A stretch of 64,000 nt of DNA from Onchocerca volvulus. Its lineage: Eukaryota; Nematoda; Chromadorea; Rhabditida; Onchocercidae. The notes under the pieces were generated by a model that made no database searches, was not told where the DNA came from, and saw only the letters and a list, made by a program, of their open reading frames with translations. Of the stretch, positions 1 to 15,300 are shown one piece after another; within the stretch, counting starts at the first letter, position 1, and each line of letters opens with the position of its first letter. Made by a program: the position numbers and the translations under genes. Location: the NCBI GenBank assembly GCA_000499405.2, contig HG738137.1, forward strand, positions 22,468,603 through 22,532,602. Reading direction: 5' to 3'.

Positions 1-3000
1 GGAGATTTTAAGATTTTTTTTTGAATTATTGTGCTGTGTCTCCTGGCATAGGATTCATAAAACGGCAAGAATTCGTGAGACCTCGCGTTTTCGGCTTTTT
101 TACTACCTGCATGATTATGTGGAATTGTGTGAAAAATGTTCATTTAGCTAAACACTTTAAATTTAAATGGTGATGTAGAGCGGTTTTATAGTTCGTTACA
201 TCTTTGGCTTATGAATTTCGGTTTTTTTTTTCTTTTTTTTTTTCTTGTCAATGTGCTTCGTTTCTCAAAAACAAAAACGTTTCTCAAAAACCATTGTGTT
301 CTATTTAATTTTCACTACTCATTGAAACAAAACTGGATTCTCAATTTCGATTTGGATTAAGCACGACTCACCGATGATGCGTCTTATTTTTTAGATATGT
401 CTTTGGTGCTTCAAGATGTCACTTTAGTCTTGTTTCTTTACTCCTTGATATCATAATTTGTTTAATGAAATTATAGCCAATCACATATAACTTTTTTACT
501 CTTTTTTATTTCTAAGATTGTTGTTTGTGCTTTCAGTTTGATGAAACGAGATTTGTCCGGCACTGTATTTACTTGAATATTTCATTTAAGAAATAAGGAT
601 TCAGAGAGCTAGAGAGTTTTGTTCTTTTCTTATATTTTTTTTTTTTTGGAGAGTCCATTATTTTGTGTTTTAAAAATTGCGAGTTGTTTTCAAGGACGAT
701 ATTTATGTATTTCCTCTCATTCTCATTTTTTATAGAATGTGAAGAAGGAAGATATCGAAATGAGTGCTCTAAGAATTTCTATTAGAAATAATATTCAAAT
801 GTTCAGTTGCATTAATGTGATGTAATCTACCTTTGTCTTTTCATTTTGGATTGTTTTACAGTTGTGGAGACGTTATATATATCATAAATAAGCTTATATG
901 GAAATGTTATACATAGCTAAAGTAAGCTTATACAGTCTATGCTTTAGGTGTGTCAGGTTTATCAATAACTGTGACAGCTTAATTATTCTTTTCCTTTAAC
1001 TCTATGGCTAAATCTTTCAGACTATTTTTTCCTCACTTCAACCGAGTGGGTGTTTCTGCAAAATTCACTTCAAGGTTTTTCTGTTTGACAGTGATTAGAC
1101 CTAATATCTTTCCCTTTTCTTTTACTAGTCCATAAAACTGTTTCCGGAGTAACATATGTTTTAGTGATTTGTTTTAATATGATCTTTTTTTGTGCATTTT
1201 TCAGTCATAAAAATCAATAATAATACTTGTCATTATCGCATTACGATATCGGTAATGCTATTACTTCCCTGCTCTGTAGTATTACTTTTTGAGGCATTCC
1301 ATGTTCTTTTTTTAATTTTATGCCATAATGGAAGCTATGGTATGATAGAAGAAATTCTATACTTACATTAAACAATATATGTTCTCATTTATATCCGTTT
1401 ATTTGAAGATAAACTTATGTTAATGATTCTTAACACTATGTTTATTTGCCCATTATTTTTTATTTTTAGATGATGAGATTGTATTTAAAAAGAAAGCCTA
1501 AATTCTGTTTTTCTTGCATTGGATAGAATCAGAAGGAGGAGCAGTTTAATCAGTATTCGGGTCAAATTTTTTTGCTAGGCTTCGGTTTAGATTCAACTGA
1601 TAATGCGTATTTTGATAAATAGAGTTCACTTTAGTAAGATATTAAAAAAATGTAGATGTCAAAACTCATATGTAATTGTTTTGCAAATGGCAGCTGCACG
1701 AATTTATTTTTATCCAGCAATGGGAAATACTGGCAAAGGATGAAAAAGAAAATATACATCATAAAGTTTTAAACTATTTTTCATGTACAGTATAATAATT
1801 GAGAACACTCTATTCAATAGATTATAAGCTGCTAACAGTTCCCAGTAATTCTGAAGGGGTACGTACTAAAGAAGATTCGAAAAAAAAAGTGTGTTTTACA
1901 AAAATTCGAAAAAAGAATATTATTTTACAAAAAATTTGTATACTTCCGTATGAATCACGTAAACCGTTATGGGACTGCAGATTTATGGGAAAAAGAAGAA
2001 GCGTGTCCTCAAAAATGCAAAATTGAAAAGAAAGAGCGGCAATGATGACAAAGGATATAACAATAAGAATCTGAAGAAAACGAAAGAATAAAGACACGGA
2101 AAACTTCACATTTAAATAAGGTTTTCAATTTTAAAAAAAAGAAAAAAAATTGCTTTTCTAATACTCATACTGAACTGCTCAAAAAGAATTACCTCAATAT
2201 TTCTTAATTTGAAATTTGAATAGTGAAGTTTGAAACTCGCAAAATGAAATATCTAATCGATTTTCAGTCAGAAATTATTCAGCTTATTTAAGTGGAAAAT
2301 ATCTTCTTACTTTTGTGATACAAATAAGTGAGAGAGTTTGGCCCGAAATATTTAATAAAAATAATAAATGGAAGATAACAGAAATCAAATAATCATGATA
2401 ACACGAAATAAATGACTGCATTATTAATACGTAGAATCTGGAAGCCAGAAATAATTTTTATATACAATGTGAATTGATTCAAAGTAAGACATATTTTTTA
2501 TTAGTTAAGATTTAACATCGTATAATTCAGTATCATTGCTTAGAATAAGATTGGAAGCGTTCTTTTTTCATATAAAAATTGAGAGGATCAGAATTTTAAA
2601 AAATTTGTTCCATTATTTTCTCAAACAGTGGAATTTCTGTTCGAGAATCAATAAATTAAAGTTTCAAATCCAAAAAAAAAACTTTTTTGAAAATTAGAGG
2701 AAACGAAGGGGGAAAAAATTAAGTGCGAAAACATTTCAACTATAAGACTACGGAAATACAAAAAAGTTCTAATTTCTTTCACTAAATTTTCGTCGTTAGA
2801 ATGCAACTTCTAATTTGTTTTCTTTGTCATTTAGCTTAAACACTAAAAGAAATAAATATGATAGTTTTACTTTTTTTTTTCTTTTTTAAATTAGTGCCTA
2901 ATGTAGAAGGATTAACACTTGATATTGAAAAATAAACTTGTTTTATCCTAGGTTTTACTCAGAAATTTAATGGATTTTCTCAAACAATCAGGCATACCGG

Positions 3001-3545
3001 TAATAGTACATGTCGGAAAATTACAAATTCCAGCATATTTCTGAATTCTAGCAAATTAAAGACTGCATTGAAATTTATGTATGAAATGATTTCACCTGGT
3101 GGAATATTAGATAATGATAAGGACAATGACCCGTTTCATCGAATCAATTACTAAAAGATTTTGTATAATAAACGAAAACAAAATCCGAGCACCAAGTAGG
3201 TTCATAAGTTCCACAATACTTTTTTTTTTCTATATTTTCTTATTTTGACATAATTTAATTAGGGAATTTATCTATAGAAATATAAAAACCTGCTCATTCT
3301 ACAAATAAATTAATGCTATAAAATTTTTTAAAGTTGACTGAAACAAAAAAAGAAAAGAAGCTATTTGCTGATAATTTTCATTCGTTGAAATGAAATATTT
3401 CCCTTCATTATTTTTCTTCAAAAAGAACTGAAATATTTTATGGATGATGTGAATCACAAAGTATCAAACACAGGTAACGAGGAAATGTAACACATTATTA
3501 TTACAGAGGTCAATTGATGAAAAGAAACTCCAAACTGTTTGACAT
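1..3545. other. Intergenic / 3' flank, no gene recognised
   Basis: This AT-rich stretch lies downstream of the minus-strand TSC22 gene. I see no open frame with family motifs or a convincing exon flanked by splice sites on either strand. Short open frames around 1.8-2.1 kb are rich in Lys, Ile and Phe, as expected from translating AT-rich DNA. The part next to 3545 probably holds the 3' UTR of the TSC22 transcript, but I could not place its polyadenylation site. Confidence 0.5.
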
Positions 3546-3665
3546 TCAAACAGCAGAAGTTGTTGCAGTCGAGTTTGTCGGTGTCGCTTGCAAACTTAAT
3601 TTATTCAAGATTTCCACCGGTACATGTTCACGAAGGATTGCATTTTCAGCTTCCAATTGTAAAAT
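3546..3665 (-). CDS. TSC22D: Terminal TSC22 exon with leucine zipper and stop
   Basis: Continues the zipper (ILQLEAENAILREHVPVEIL) and ends in a short Thr/Ser-rich tail before TGA at 3548-3546. The tail is much shorter than in vertebrate long forms, but similar short tails occur in small TSC22 proteins. Confidence 0.85.
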   Translation of the reverse strand: MLQLEAENAILREHVPVEILNKLSLQATPTNSTATTSAV

Positions 3666-6422
3666 CTAAAATTCACATATTATATTTTGCTAATTTGCAA
3701 TCTTGAATCAAAAGATTGTACACAAAGGAAAAATCTAAATTAACAACCTAGAAGAACAATATAATTTAAATTACTATTTCGGATTAATTTCATTTCCTCA
3801 CATTTTTAATCATATCCAATTAATTCCAGATTGTCGTTCAAATCTTCTACACTGTCACTTCTATGAATTTTTTTTCTCAGTTTTTTAATTTTTCAAAGGT
3901 AATAAAAGAATGAATACACTTACGGTAGCTTCCAATTCCATGATTTTTGCCCTCAAAACATCAACTTCTTCACGCACAGCAAACATCAAGTGAGTTTTTA
4001 CCAAGTCCTGAAATAATAACTCAGAATTCTCATAAAATTTCATGAATTTAGTGGTTCCTGGAATCTTTAGAAGCAAAAATATTAAAATCATCCACTTAGA
4101 TATTTTTTTAGTTTAAAGCAGTAGACAATAGTTTATTCTCTCTTTTTTTTTTTTATGGAAACTAATTTCAAAGTTTTGAGAGAGAACCAAATCCGAATTA
4201 GAGTTTTTTCAAATTTAAATTAAAGTTCAATTAAAGTTAAAAAAAATTTATATTTTGACAACAAGAATACAATCACAAAATCGTAATCGTAATCCCTGGC
4301 CATTTTATTTCCAATGCCGCAAACTGACATAATTAAATATCCGAAATAAGTAAATGTTTCATTCTTATAATTATTTTATTAATTGCCTTTGACGGTTTTC
4401 CATTTTTTAATTAATTGTCTTTGACGAAAAAAATGAGGACTGAATGGATGTAAAGTTTTTAATAAGAAGAAATTTCTGCGATTTTAGTGACAATTAGTGC
4501 ATTCTGAGTAAAAATTTATACATTTGAAAGAGTTACAATGTTTGGAGAGAATACACGTATCTGTCGGATAATCACGTATCTGGCGTATCTATCTTTCAAA
4601 CCAAGGGGAATCATACTTTTTAAAACTTAGCCTGGCCGTATGTTCGTTTTCGTCTGAAAGCAGCCCGTCTGTTAGCAGCAGCGATATGGGAGTAGACCGG
4701 TTTAATTCTTCTAAAAGTTAACTTTTTTTGTGATTGAAACGGAATAATGAAATAAATTAGATAAAACCGGACATACCATTGCCTGTTCAATTTTACCGTC
4801 AATAGCAATAACTGGTGTATTAGCGCCGGTTCCACTCGCGGTAACAACGGTTCCACCGGCTGGCGAACTAAAATGAAAACACTATCGGTTGACAATAATC
4901 AGTCCATAACTTTTTATGCATTTTATCAAAAATTTGCATAATTTTTGGTATTGTTTTGATGTTTATTAAAAAATGTATATTTTGCATAGAAATTTTATTT
5001 GTTTTGAATAAACTTTGGACGTGTTCCAATAAAAAAATTTTTATACTTTGAAATGAAATTTATATATTTCTAAACAGTTACATAATTTCGAGCAAAAGAA
5101 TCATGTTTTAGATTAAAATTGGAATACTGGGAACGAAAATTCGCAAATGCTGCAGATTTTTTTGGGAAGATATAAATTATAAGTAAGCATTTGGATAGTC
5201 ATATTGCATATTAAAGGCAATCGTTTTTTGCAAATTTAATCAACATTTTCTTTGCTTCTTATTTTCTCTTATTGCTCTTTTTTTTTTCAGAAACTTATCA
5301 GTGTTAACTTATCAATGGAACTTGTAATATATCTCGTTACATTGGAATAAGAATTTCTAATGTGCTTGGTCATGGAGGAAAAGTAAATATAAATCTCTTA
5401 TTCATATTAATTATCAATATCAGTTTTATCATTTCATACTTGACTTTAATCGCCTGACCACTTAATTGTCCTTAGCTTACGAATCATTAGCTCGGTAATT
5501 AATTGAAACAGTTCTTAATTGAAAAAAATTCAGTTCAACTGCAAATTAATTTACCTGCAAATTGTTTCATAAAGAACCAATATCTCTCGTTCCAGAATGC
5601 TTTACTAGTGAAGTTTCGATAAAACATTCTGTTCTTCTAACCCATCAGATTCTAGGAGATTAGGTATCTCATCTTTTCAAAATCAGCATTGAAAACGAAG
5701 AAAAAATGAGAGTTTCAAAAGAATTTTGAATCAAAGAAGAAAAGGAGCAAAATAAGAATAGAGTTGATAAAAAAAGAAAAAAAATACTTGAAAGAGAAGT
5801 AAGGAAGAAACAAAGTTTTGAAGAGTTTATTAAAAAATGCTGCAGGTAAAATCTATCAGATATTTCAAGCTAAAGTTTTGAATTTCCAAAATTCGAACTG
5901 AATTAGAACAAGACGAAATATTTTATTCATTTTTCTTATTGTGTTACATCTGCTTTCAATTTAATGCGATAATAATATTTACAATATTATATACAAATAA
6001 TCTTTTTTTTGCAAATATTTTTTCATTGTTGGCATGCTAATATATCTATCACTTCAGGTAAATGAGATAACAGCATCTCAGGTAAATGAGATCTCAAAGA
6101 AATTGGTTGAAATTTTGCAAATTTCATTTCAGTTATTTACACGAAATGAAGTCAGGAGTGCTGAATATGACGAAAATGTTGAATAACTGGTTTCTGAGAC
6201 ACGCAGACAGAAGTGCAGAATTTGATGAAAATTGTGAGATAATAAAATGAGAGAATGAAAAATGAGGAAATAAAGAAGAATGAAGTGAAATGAGCGTGAG
6301 ATGAACCTGTTTCTGCGTTTAGCTTGAATCGATTCTAGATGATGGTAATCAGAAGACTTCACCGCTTGATAAGTACGTCCATCTGGTAGCAACGAAGAAC
6401 GCCGAACAACTCCAACCATCAT
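3546..6422 (-). CDS. TSC22D: TSC22-domain protein, short isoform (GILZ-like)
   Basis: The short transcript uses its own first exon, 6422-6307, then the shared exons 4867-4777, 4007-3924 and 3665-3546. Total coding length is 411 bases, or 136 aa, the usual size of short TSC22/GILZ proteins. The first exon begins with a double Met (MMVGVVRRSSLL) and ends in phase 2, the phase needed by the shared exon at 4867. The donor there is AG|GTTCAT, weaker than the family of GTAAG donors in the same gene. An alternative promoter just upstream of 6422 is inferred from the exon position only; I saw no clear promoter motif. Confidence 0.75.
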
Positions 6423-9400
6423 GCATTACAAAAATTCACAAGACAATCGAAAAAAAAATTTTTCACTTTTTTTAAAAATTTCATTCGGAAGCATCTCGAT
6501 AACATTCGTCGTTGGCAATATTTTAGTGCTGTGTTGACAATCACAGATGAAAAATTTTCATTTGATTGAAAAAGAATTTACTGTTATATATTTCAGAACA
6601 ATACATTTCTATATCAAAACTGTCTCTATTCAACATTTATTTCAAATTTGAAATCATACTCATTTTAAAAATTTAAATTTTAGACAATGTTTTTTCTCAA
6701 TCCCGAAAAAGTAAGTGTATTTATTTCCACATTTCAAAAACCAGATCAAACTAATTGTAAGGAAATGTTAAGAATTTCAAAGCTGTGAGCATAAAACGTA
6801 AGCAATTAACGAAATGTTGATGAATGGAAAAATCTATTGAAGAAGTAGCACGAAAGAAAATGAAATAAATGTCAATTCGATCTCTTCTGCTAGATTTTAA
6901 GAAAATTCGAATTACTTAGAATGAATTCCTTCCCCATATTTCTTCAAATAAACGGTCAGTCGTTAAGAGACGAACATTCAAGAAAGAAATTCTGAATCAT
7001 TAGCTATTCAAAAAAATTAAGATGATGATAATAATAATCAATCTCTTCTATTCCATCTTATGTATTAAAAAAAGAAATACCACTAACAGTGAGCTCAAAA
7101 TAATTTTACAAAAAATTTACTGAAAAGGGAGGGAACAAATAAATGTGGATTACGGTATGGAAACTATGTCGTCAAAAAAACAGTAACATAGTAAACTACG
7201 AATATTTCGGTTTGATGTCCTTTTTTTTCTTTATTGTCTTTTCATGTGACTTGAAAATAAATTTCGATTGCGTATTAAATCCAAATTCAAAAGAGGTTAT
7301 GCATTATTTGAAAATTGCTTATAATATTAAACATCGAGAGGACAAATAGTTGTAGGACAAAAAATTCATAGCTCAATTCAACTTTACAATAATCGAAACA
7401 AGAATAGCTCACGAAGAGTAGTAAGTCGGTCGATAAAACTTGGTTCAAAATCTTTGAAAAGAAAACTGAGGCAAGTTGCAATTTCAGAGAATGCTATCGC
7501 CTTTATAATTAAGAGGAAAAGTGTTGCAATAAAGTGCATTAAATGCCTTTTATTCAAATCTTTTTCGAGTCAAATAGCTTTGAGTCAGCACTTTTTGCTT
7601 GAAACAAAAAGGGTAATTAATTTTTGGTGAGTCAAACTAATGTCAAATTATTAGTTATCCAGCTATTATCTTAATTTAAATTTAAAAAAAAAAAAAGTAA
7701 ACATATGATAAAATATCACCAACATACGCATCCATGCAATGAATATAATGAGAAAGAGGAAGGTAAGCAAGAAATTTTTTCCAATCAAAAAAAAATAGTT
7801 CAATAATAATCACTGAATTGTAAAATTAAAACAAAAAACAGAGCCTGTTTAACAGACGTTGCTGCAGAAGCAACAGCAGTAACAGCAATTCAACAAATCA
7901 TGATCATTGATCGCTGATCAACAATGTGATCTGATGTAATATTTTCCTTATTGTACAAACAAATGTAACACAATTTTCTATATTTATTTCTTTTTCTTTC
8001 TGACCGTTTACGATTCGATAAAAAATTTTACTGCTATTGCTGTTGAAATATTATAATCGATACGATAAAAAACGTGCAAATTTTAATTTTCATATTTTTT
8101 CAGTCGAAATTTGCAACGAATATGCGCTAATGAGAGTGTGACATTGATTTTTATATGAGAGATGAAAATGTCAGCAAGGGGGATTGGCAAAGACAATTGC
8201 CATTTTTGCATTGTTAAATTGAATATTTGATATTGGAATAGAATCTTCACTGTACAATCAGCTGTAACACAACTTTCAACATTTGCGATTATTATTTTAG
8301 GTGCGACTCATTTCTTTGCGTTATGTTTTTCTTGCTAATAACTTACTTCTTCATCATTGGACTGATTTTGGAATTATTCTTAGACAAAAAGCGAATTAGA
8401 GTGAATTTTTATGAATTTAAAATAAATCAATCATAAGCAGAGATAACTCATGATATCTAGTGTCTTTGGCCTAGGAAGTTCTGCGAAGGTAACGAGAAGC
8501 TTGAAGGACAAGAATGTGGTAACTGGTCATCAAGAGTTGTCAAAGACCAATTAAGAATAATTATCAAAGTTGATCTTCTTGTAAATACACAATGTCAGCC
8601 ACCTAGATCGATCCTTTGGCGTCTCAATGAAAAAGCTGAATAAATAAGTTGCCTGATGAATTTGACCAATAATCAAAAAATCTTCGTTTTGAAATGTCTC
8701 TTTTATTTTACGCAATCACAATCTCGATTCGATTGTAATGTAAAACGAAAAAGGAAAAAACATCAAAGCACTTGTCAGGCAGAATTTGGACCCAAAAATG
8801 AATACAACCATTGTTTTGTGGCCAATTGTCACTATGACCTCCTGGATCTACTATAATTAACAATGACATATTCAGGCCTAGCTACAATGAGAAAAATTTT
8901 ATTAAAAAGGAGTTTTATAGAAAAAATTTCTCTTAATGAAAGAATAATTTTGACTACTTCTACCGTCTTCTTACGATATTTCTATTCACTAGGTCGGAAA
9001 AGAACTATTTTTCTTGCTAAATAAAAAATTAGTCCGGAATAAATGATATCGTTGGGAAATAGGAAAGGAAGAGGCATCAAATTTTGTTTGGTTATTAATA
9101 AATTAATCGATCGCTTCACTTTCGTTGAAAAAAAGAAAAAAATTAACTTAAAATATATGCCTGTCATAAATATATTAAGTAAATTGTTGAGAATGAAGTA
9201 TGAACTTAGGTTTTTGAGCATAATAAATTTGTTTATTTCAAAAAGATGTGGATGTAGATGACAGTCTAGGCTTGAGAGAGGGGCAACAAACAGCTACTGG
9301 CTAATGACTAAGTATTTTGAAAAATGAAGTACAATTTAAATGATGTGATCAAAACGGCATTATAGTTCACCAACTTACGTGAAAAATACTTAAAAATAAT

Positions 9401-12302
9401 ACAAAACATTAATTTATTACTTGAACTCCCAGCCATAATTTATTATCAGCTGCTTTGTGCAACTGCGCTGAGTAGAACTTAAACTTCGATATTATAAGTG
9501 AAATATGTCTAGGAATTTGATTATTTGGAATCTGAAAGCAATATTATATTTGGATAAACTTACCCAAAGGAAAGTGCTTCTTTACTGAGCCAAATATAAT
9601 CACCCAATGACATTTAGACAAGTTTTGGCTGCAAAAAAAAGGTGAAAAACAAACGGAAAATTGATAGATTTCACGATTATGCTACGCCTTTTATCAAAGT
9701 GTATTCTGGCGTTCATAGCACTGAATTTGAAGAAAAGAGAAATCTGAAAAAACAAAAATGTACAGAAAGCCAAACAATCCAAATTCCACAGGAAATGAGA
9801 AGCATATTTAAACGAAAGAGTATATGAATCGAAAGAGAGAAAACACAATTTTTGATTTCTTATCTTCCTTAGTCTATCTATTCCACGCTCTTTCCTCCAA
9901 TCGGGTTAAAAAAAAAGAAATGTGGAATGAGAGAAAGAGTGAAATAAAATTTAAAATAAACTTAATAGCTTAATCTATCATTCTTCATCAAATGGTAGGA
10001 AATGGTGCTAAGAATAATTTTTATTTATAATTAAAGAAAAAATTTAACTTTGGGTAAAAGTACATAAATAAACGATGAAACTTAACGACTTCACATTATT
10101 AAAAATAGAAAATAATGAATGGATGAAACGCTGGTAATTAACGACGATAATGAGAAATGTCCTTTTTCATTCATTGGATAATGTGAAATTCTAGAAACGC
10201 ATTATGTTTAGTAGAAAAGTAATCTTATAAATACCAATTCTTTTTATTTATTCCCAGACAAATTGGATATGATGAATTGCTTCAAAGCAATATAAAATGA
10301 AAGGTCAGAAGATTTGAAAAGGCTAATGTTTCATCAGATATAACAAAGTTAATTTATATATCCAAGATGGAATCATGAAGAGATGAGATCAGATTTTGAC
10401 CTAATAGTCATCAGTTTCATTTAAACAATATATTTTGATTACCAGATAACTTGGAGGATGTTAAGATATTGAATAATAGTAAATAATAAAAAGAACTGCA
10501 AGCCATTTGTGGTATAAGTTCTTAGATTACACCTGATTGCATGCTGGGTCTTGATGATGTGTGTTGATCCAACCTGATTTCTTACATTTTTTTTTTCGGT
10601 GCGAAGATACAGTATTTCTTACAAGAAACATATCACTTCGTTTCATCACCATTAACAGTTATTTGAAGCTTGGTGTAAAAAATATTGTAAAGACTGGTCT
10701 GAATCAAATCGGATATATGGAATAATTTTTTAGATCAAGAAGCAGTATATATTAGACGAGACAAGTTTGAAAAAAAAAAAGATTTGGAGGAAATCGGATA
10801 AAGTAGGACTTTAAATTGAAGACAAATTAAGGATTAGGAAAGATATTGCTTAAATGAACAAACAAGAATCTAAAGTTTCAGTCCAAATATGCTCAGATAA
10901 AACACTCAATGCCAAGAATCTAAATAAGATTCCTTGAAATAATAGTATCAGCAAAAATAATGATAAAAATGGCAGTTATCATTAGTGAAAGATGAATTTT
11001 TATATAGCACTCATATTAATTTGGAATTTATTGTAGATAATTAAAGTTTGCAATTTTGTAATTTCTTTTCCCAAAATTTCATTATTGGATGGAATAAATG
11101 AAAGGAAAAAATTTTAATTTAAACACGAAAATTTCAATCGTAACTTCGGAAATAAAGAAGGGGTGAAAATTAAAGAATGTGATAAGGAAAAAATTAATTT
11201 TGCAACTTTATTCGATAAAATGTATTTCTAAATTCTTAATTTAAATCAAACAGTTGGTGCAAGATTGAATAAAACCTAGAATTTCAGTTGAATTTCAGTT
11301 TACTGCAATTTTAATTGGAATAAACAAATAAATGAAGAAATTTAGTTACAATCATTTTTAATGCTATTTCTGAGAGTGAAAGCGCGAAATTTCGCAAGTT
11401 GAAGACATTACTTTTAGAGATCAAATCTTCTTGGCTACGATTGATGGAATGAGCATTTCTTCCTTGGCTTCCTTGGCTGGCAACTTCTCTTGCATGCAAT
11501 CAGCAAGTTAATAAAAGCTTCGTCCCTTGCTTTCTTTGCATAAATGATGAAAGATCACATCAAATGACATCAAATGAAAATATTTATTCAAAAGAAAAAC
11601 AGATGAGAAAAAAGAATTTCATCTGGGATGAGAGGTTTTTGAAAGGACTGAAAGTGTGGAATTATCGGTGATTTGTTAGCAGCTGATGCCATCCGTGGTA
11701 TTCTTGATGGATTCACACTTCTCTGCTTCTTCTCATTGCTAATGTTATCGTTTCAAGGCTTTCAAAAAGTGCCAAAGTATTGCCAACACACATTTGCTTG
11801 CATGCTTGCATGTGTTGGCTTTGCGTTCATCCTTATCCCTTCCATCACTACTACTACTTTTACAACAACAAAACATTTCGTTTGAACTTGGCATGATCTA
11901 TGATCAAGAAGATATCAAGGTCTCAGATGATGATAATCTACGCAATCTTTATCACTCCATTACTTCATTCATCAATCTCCATTGCATTATAAAAAAAATA
12001 TTGAAGAGTAAGAAACTTGCAAAAGAGAAAATAGACGGAGCCATTAGAAATGAGCTGAAAGAAATTGAATCTGAAGATGACACTTCTTTTAAAAATATTC
12101 TAAAGCTAATCTAACTATAATTTACAAAATTTTGAAATTGTTGTATTTAATTTTTTCTAAAATTTTGAAATGAATATTTTCTTCTGAATCATCACAAAAC
12201 AAATAATTATGATGAAAGGAAGTGACAAAATTGATGATTGTAATTGTTTCAATAAAAGTAGTAAAATTCTTAGAAAATGAAATAATAGACGAGAATATAT
12301 TT

Positions 12303-12340
<38 letters not shown>

Positions 12341-15300
12341 CTGCAGCAGTAATAAATTATATAGAAAGTAAGTAGTAACAGATTAAACATCACTTAGATA
12401 TTTAATTTTTAATGAAGTATTCAAGAAAAACATCGTCTTTTAAATCTTATCAGATTTGCAGGATGTAAGTTCCATTAAGTAAACTATTTAGATATTTTCA
12501 TTGTACTCTGGAGATTAGCAGCTAGAAAAAATATCAGTTTAAATATTTTTAGTTTGACATTTCAGGAAGATAAAAAGAGCGAAACTTGCCACAAATTTTT
12601 CACTAAGTACTAGACAGATTCAAGTCATGAAATTAGTTCGTTGAGAAGTGCTTAAATTTCAAATTACCTTGATTAAACAATTATTTATGGAAATTTTACT
12701 TGATTTTGAATTCAATTACTTATTGAATTCTATAAAATTCGATGTTTTTAATGAACTATTAACTTTTGAAAAAATGCATAATTTATTGATATGTTAATGT
12801 TATAACTTAAGTCTAATTCATGCCAAATGAGTTTCATTTGTTAGCAAAATCTTTTGACGTCGAAAATCAATTTCTATCAGATAGTGGAACATTAGCTTGG
12901 TATAGTCAGCTGATGATAAAAGAAGAAATTATCAAATGGGTGTATTAAATTCTGAATTTTTCTAAAAGTAATTGTAAATTTCACCAAATCAATCATGATA
13001 CTTTTGAATTCCTCTGATATGATATATCAATCTAAGAAAGTTTATAGTTATCAGCAGCGGCATTTCGCCAGCATTTTAATAGCAAATTAAAGCTAATAAT
13101 ATCTAATCTCTGCAATGTTTTTTGATGAATAACTAACTTATTTCGACATAAAACGAATTTACATTATAATACTCGGAAGGTTTTTTTTGAATGAATTATT
13201 ATCGTAATAAATAATACTTTTCAAATAAGTCAGAATTCAGTGCTGATTTTATATTATTTCGAATACTCAACTTTTGCAACGAAATAACTCACGAGGACAA
13301 CAGTTTAGTCCCAATGAAAAAGAGAAATAGAAAAATATATATAGCAATAAAATAAAATGCTTTTAAGACTTAAAAAAAAGAAAAAAAAAAGAAATATATA
13401 TAATTTATTTGGAAAGATCAAAGGAAAAGTTATGTTTTTCACATGACGATAAATAAAACACCAAAGTTCAGAAACTTATCCCATCTTTTCGACATCAATT
13501 CATCTTGCAATATGCCACTTCTATTGTTTTATTTTCTCTTATCCGTTAATCTGATCATTCTTATTTCGTTTATTTTCTTTCACTCAGTTGTTTACAACTT
13601 TAAAAAAAAAATAAAAAGAAATAGAGTAATTCTGCGTGTCTTCCAGGGATACAACTTACTTTCATTTGTTTTGCACTGATAACTAATCCCTTATAATTAA
13701 TTATAAATATTATTTATACTTCTCAAATCAGATACAATCATTTTTTTAATCCAATAGACTGATTCGTTAAAGCGTCTACAGAAAAATCAAATTTTAATTA
13801 ATATTCCTTCTGTGATATTTTTAATTTGAAAGGGTTTGAAAAAGTTTAAAAAATTGACAACATTAAAATATTCACAATATTTCAATCAATTCGTCTATGA
13901 GCATTACGAATTGCTGCTTTTGATGGATGATGTAATTTGATTCATTTCACATTTAAATAAGTCATGGTAACTATCAAATTTACATGAGAGATTGTTCATT
14001 CAACATGCCAACCACACAAAAAGTGAAACTTAAATCAACAACTCAGAAGGTTAATTTTATTGAAGTTGATTTTTTTGTATAGGTTTAAATTTTAATTTGT
14101 CACTTGTTCTAATTTGTTTCTGAAGTATGTGACTCTTCCTTAATGATTCTGAAATTTCTGCATAAGTCTACAGGATGATCTTTAATGATGACGTAGAAAA
14201 CATACCTTTCGATCTTTTCACAATCGTTATGTTCAGTTGGATTGCTTATTTTTGAAACTGTTATTGGTGACACTGTCCTGGGTAATAATTCCAGTATGGA
14301 TCGATTATCATTATATGTTGCTGTCAACGATCGTTCTAATCCAAAACTGTTTAACATTTCTGCCTGTGTCATACGTCCACCTCGTGCTAAATATTTCCAA
14401 TTAGATATTTAAATTCAGAATTAAAAAAGAAATAAAGAATTCGGGAAAGTTGTCCTGGAAAACTATTTGTCTTTAATTTCAAAAAATCTAAAAATTCTTG
14501 CTTCACTACAGCAAAATTGGCAGAAGTTGGAAGTTTCAAAATTTTAGAAAAGATTTAAAGATTAAATTCTTACATATAAAAAAATATATAGAAAAATGAA
14601 GTATGTAACAATTTTAAATAATTTTTTTGGAATTTTTTAAATTGATGATAATATTTAAACTGATTTATTGGGAGAGATCTTACCCAGTTCAGTTTCCATT
14701 GCATTCAATTTTGGCTTATTTTGATTGTTTGCGTCGTTTTGCAATAAATCGTTGGTGGTTTTATTTTGAGATATCAAATGTGTTGATGACTGCTGAGATT
14801 TCTTGCAATTATCAAACTAAAATTGGTGTGTTTCACTGAGAATGAATTTAAAATGTCATCAGAAATTCAATTTAAATTCATAACTTTTTTTATTACGTCT
14901 TTAGAGTCCAAAAATTCTGTTAAATGAAAACTGTATCATTGGACGTCTAAAAAAATTTTATCGAATGAAAACGAACAAAGATTTAAAACGAAAAGAAAGC
15001 AAGTAATGTTATTCTCATTTTAATTAAGATATTTCTTTTGTAATAAATCTCTGCTTCATGGATTACCATTTGCATTTTTGAAAAGAAGTACTCTCCATTG
15101 CCCTAAAATTCACTACAAAACTCACTGAAAGAAAGACTAAACATTTCAAAATTTATTTGTAATTACACAACAGTCAACAGTGTCGTATTCACACTAGTCA
15201 TTAAATTTTAAATTTACTTCTAAATTTAAAAGTCATCTATTATACTTCATTTCTTCAGGTAATGATAGTCGCATTTTAGACTAACAAAATTAAGAAACAA

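Noticed and set aside
8464..8643. Open frame with several Cys and charged residues (FCEGNEKLEGQECGNWSS)
   Set aside because: No start, no splice support and no family match. It may be a decayed element, but this cannot be supported.
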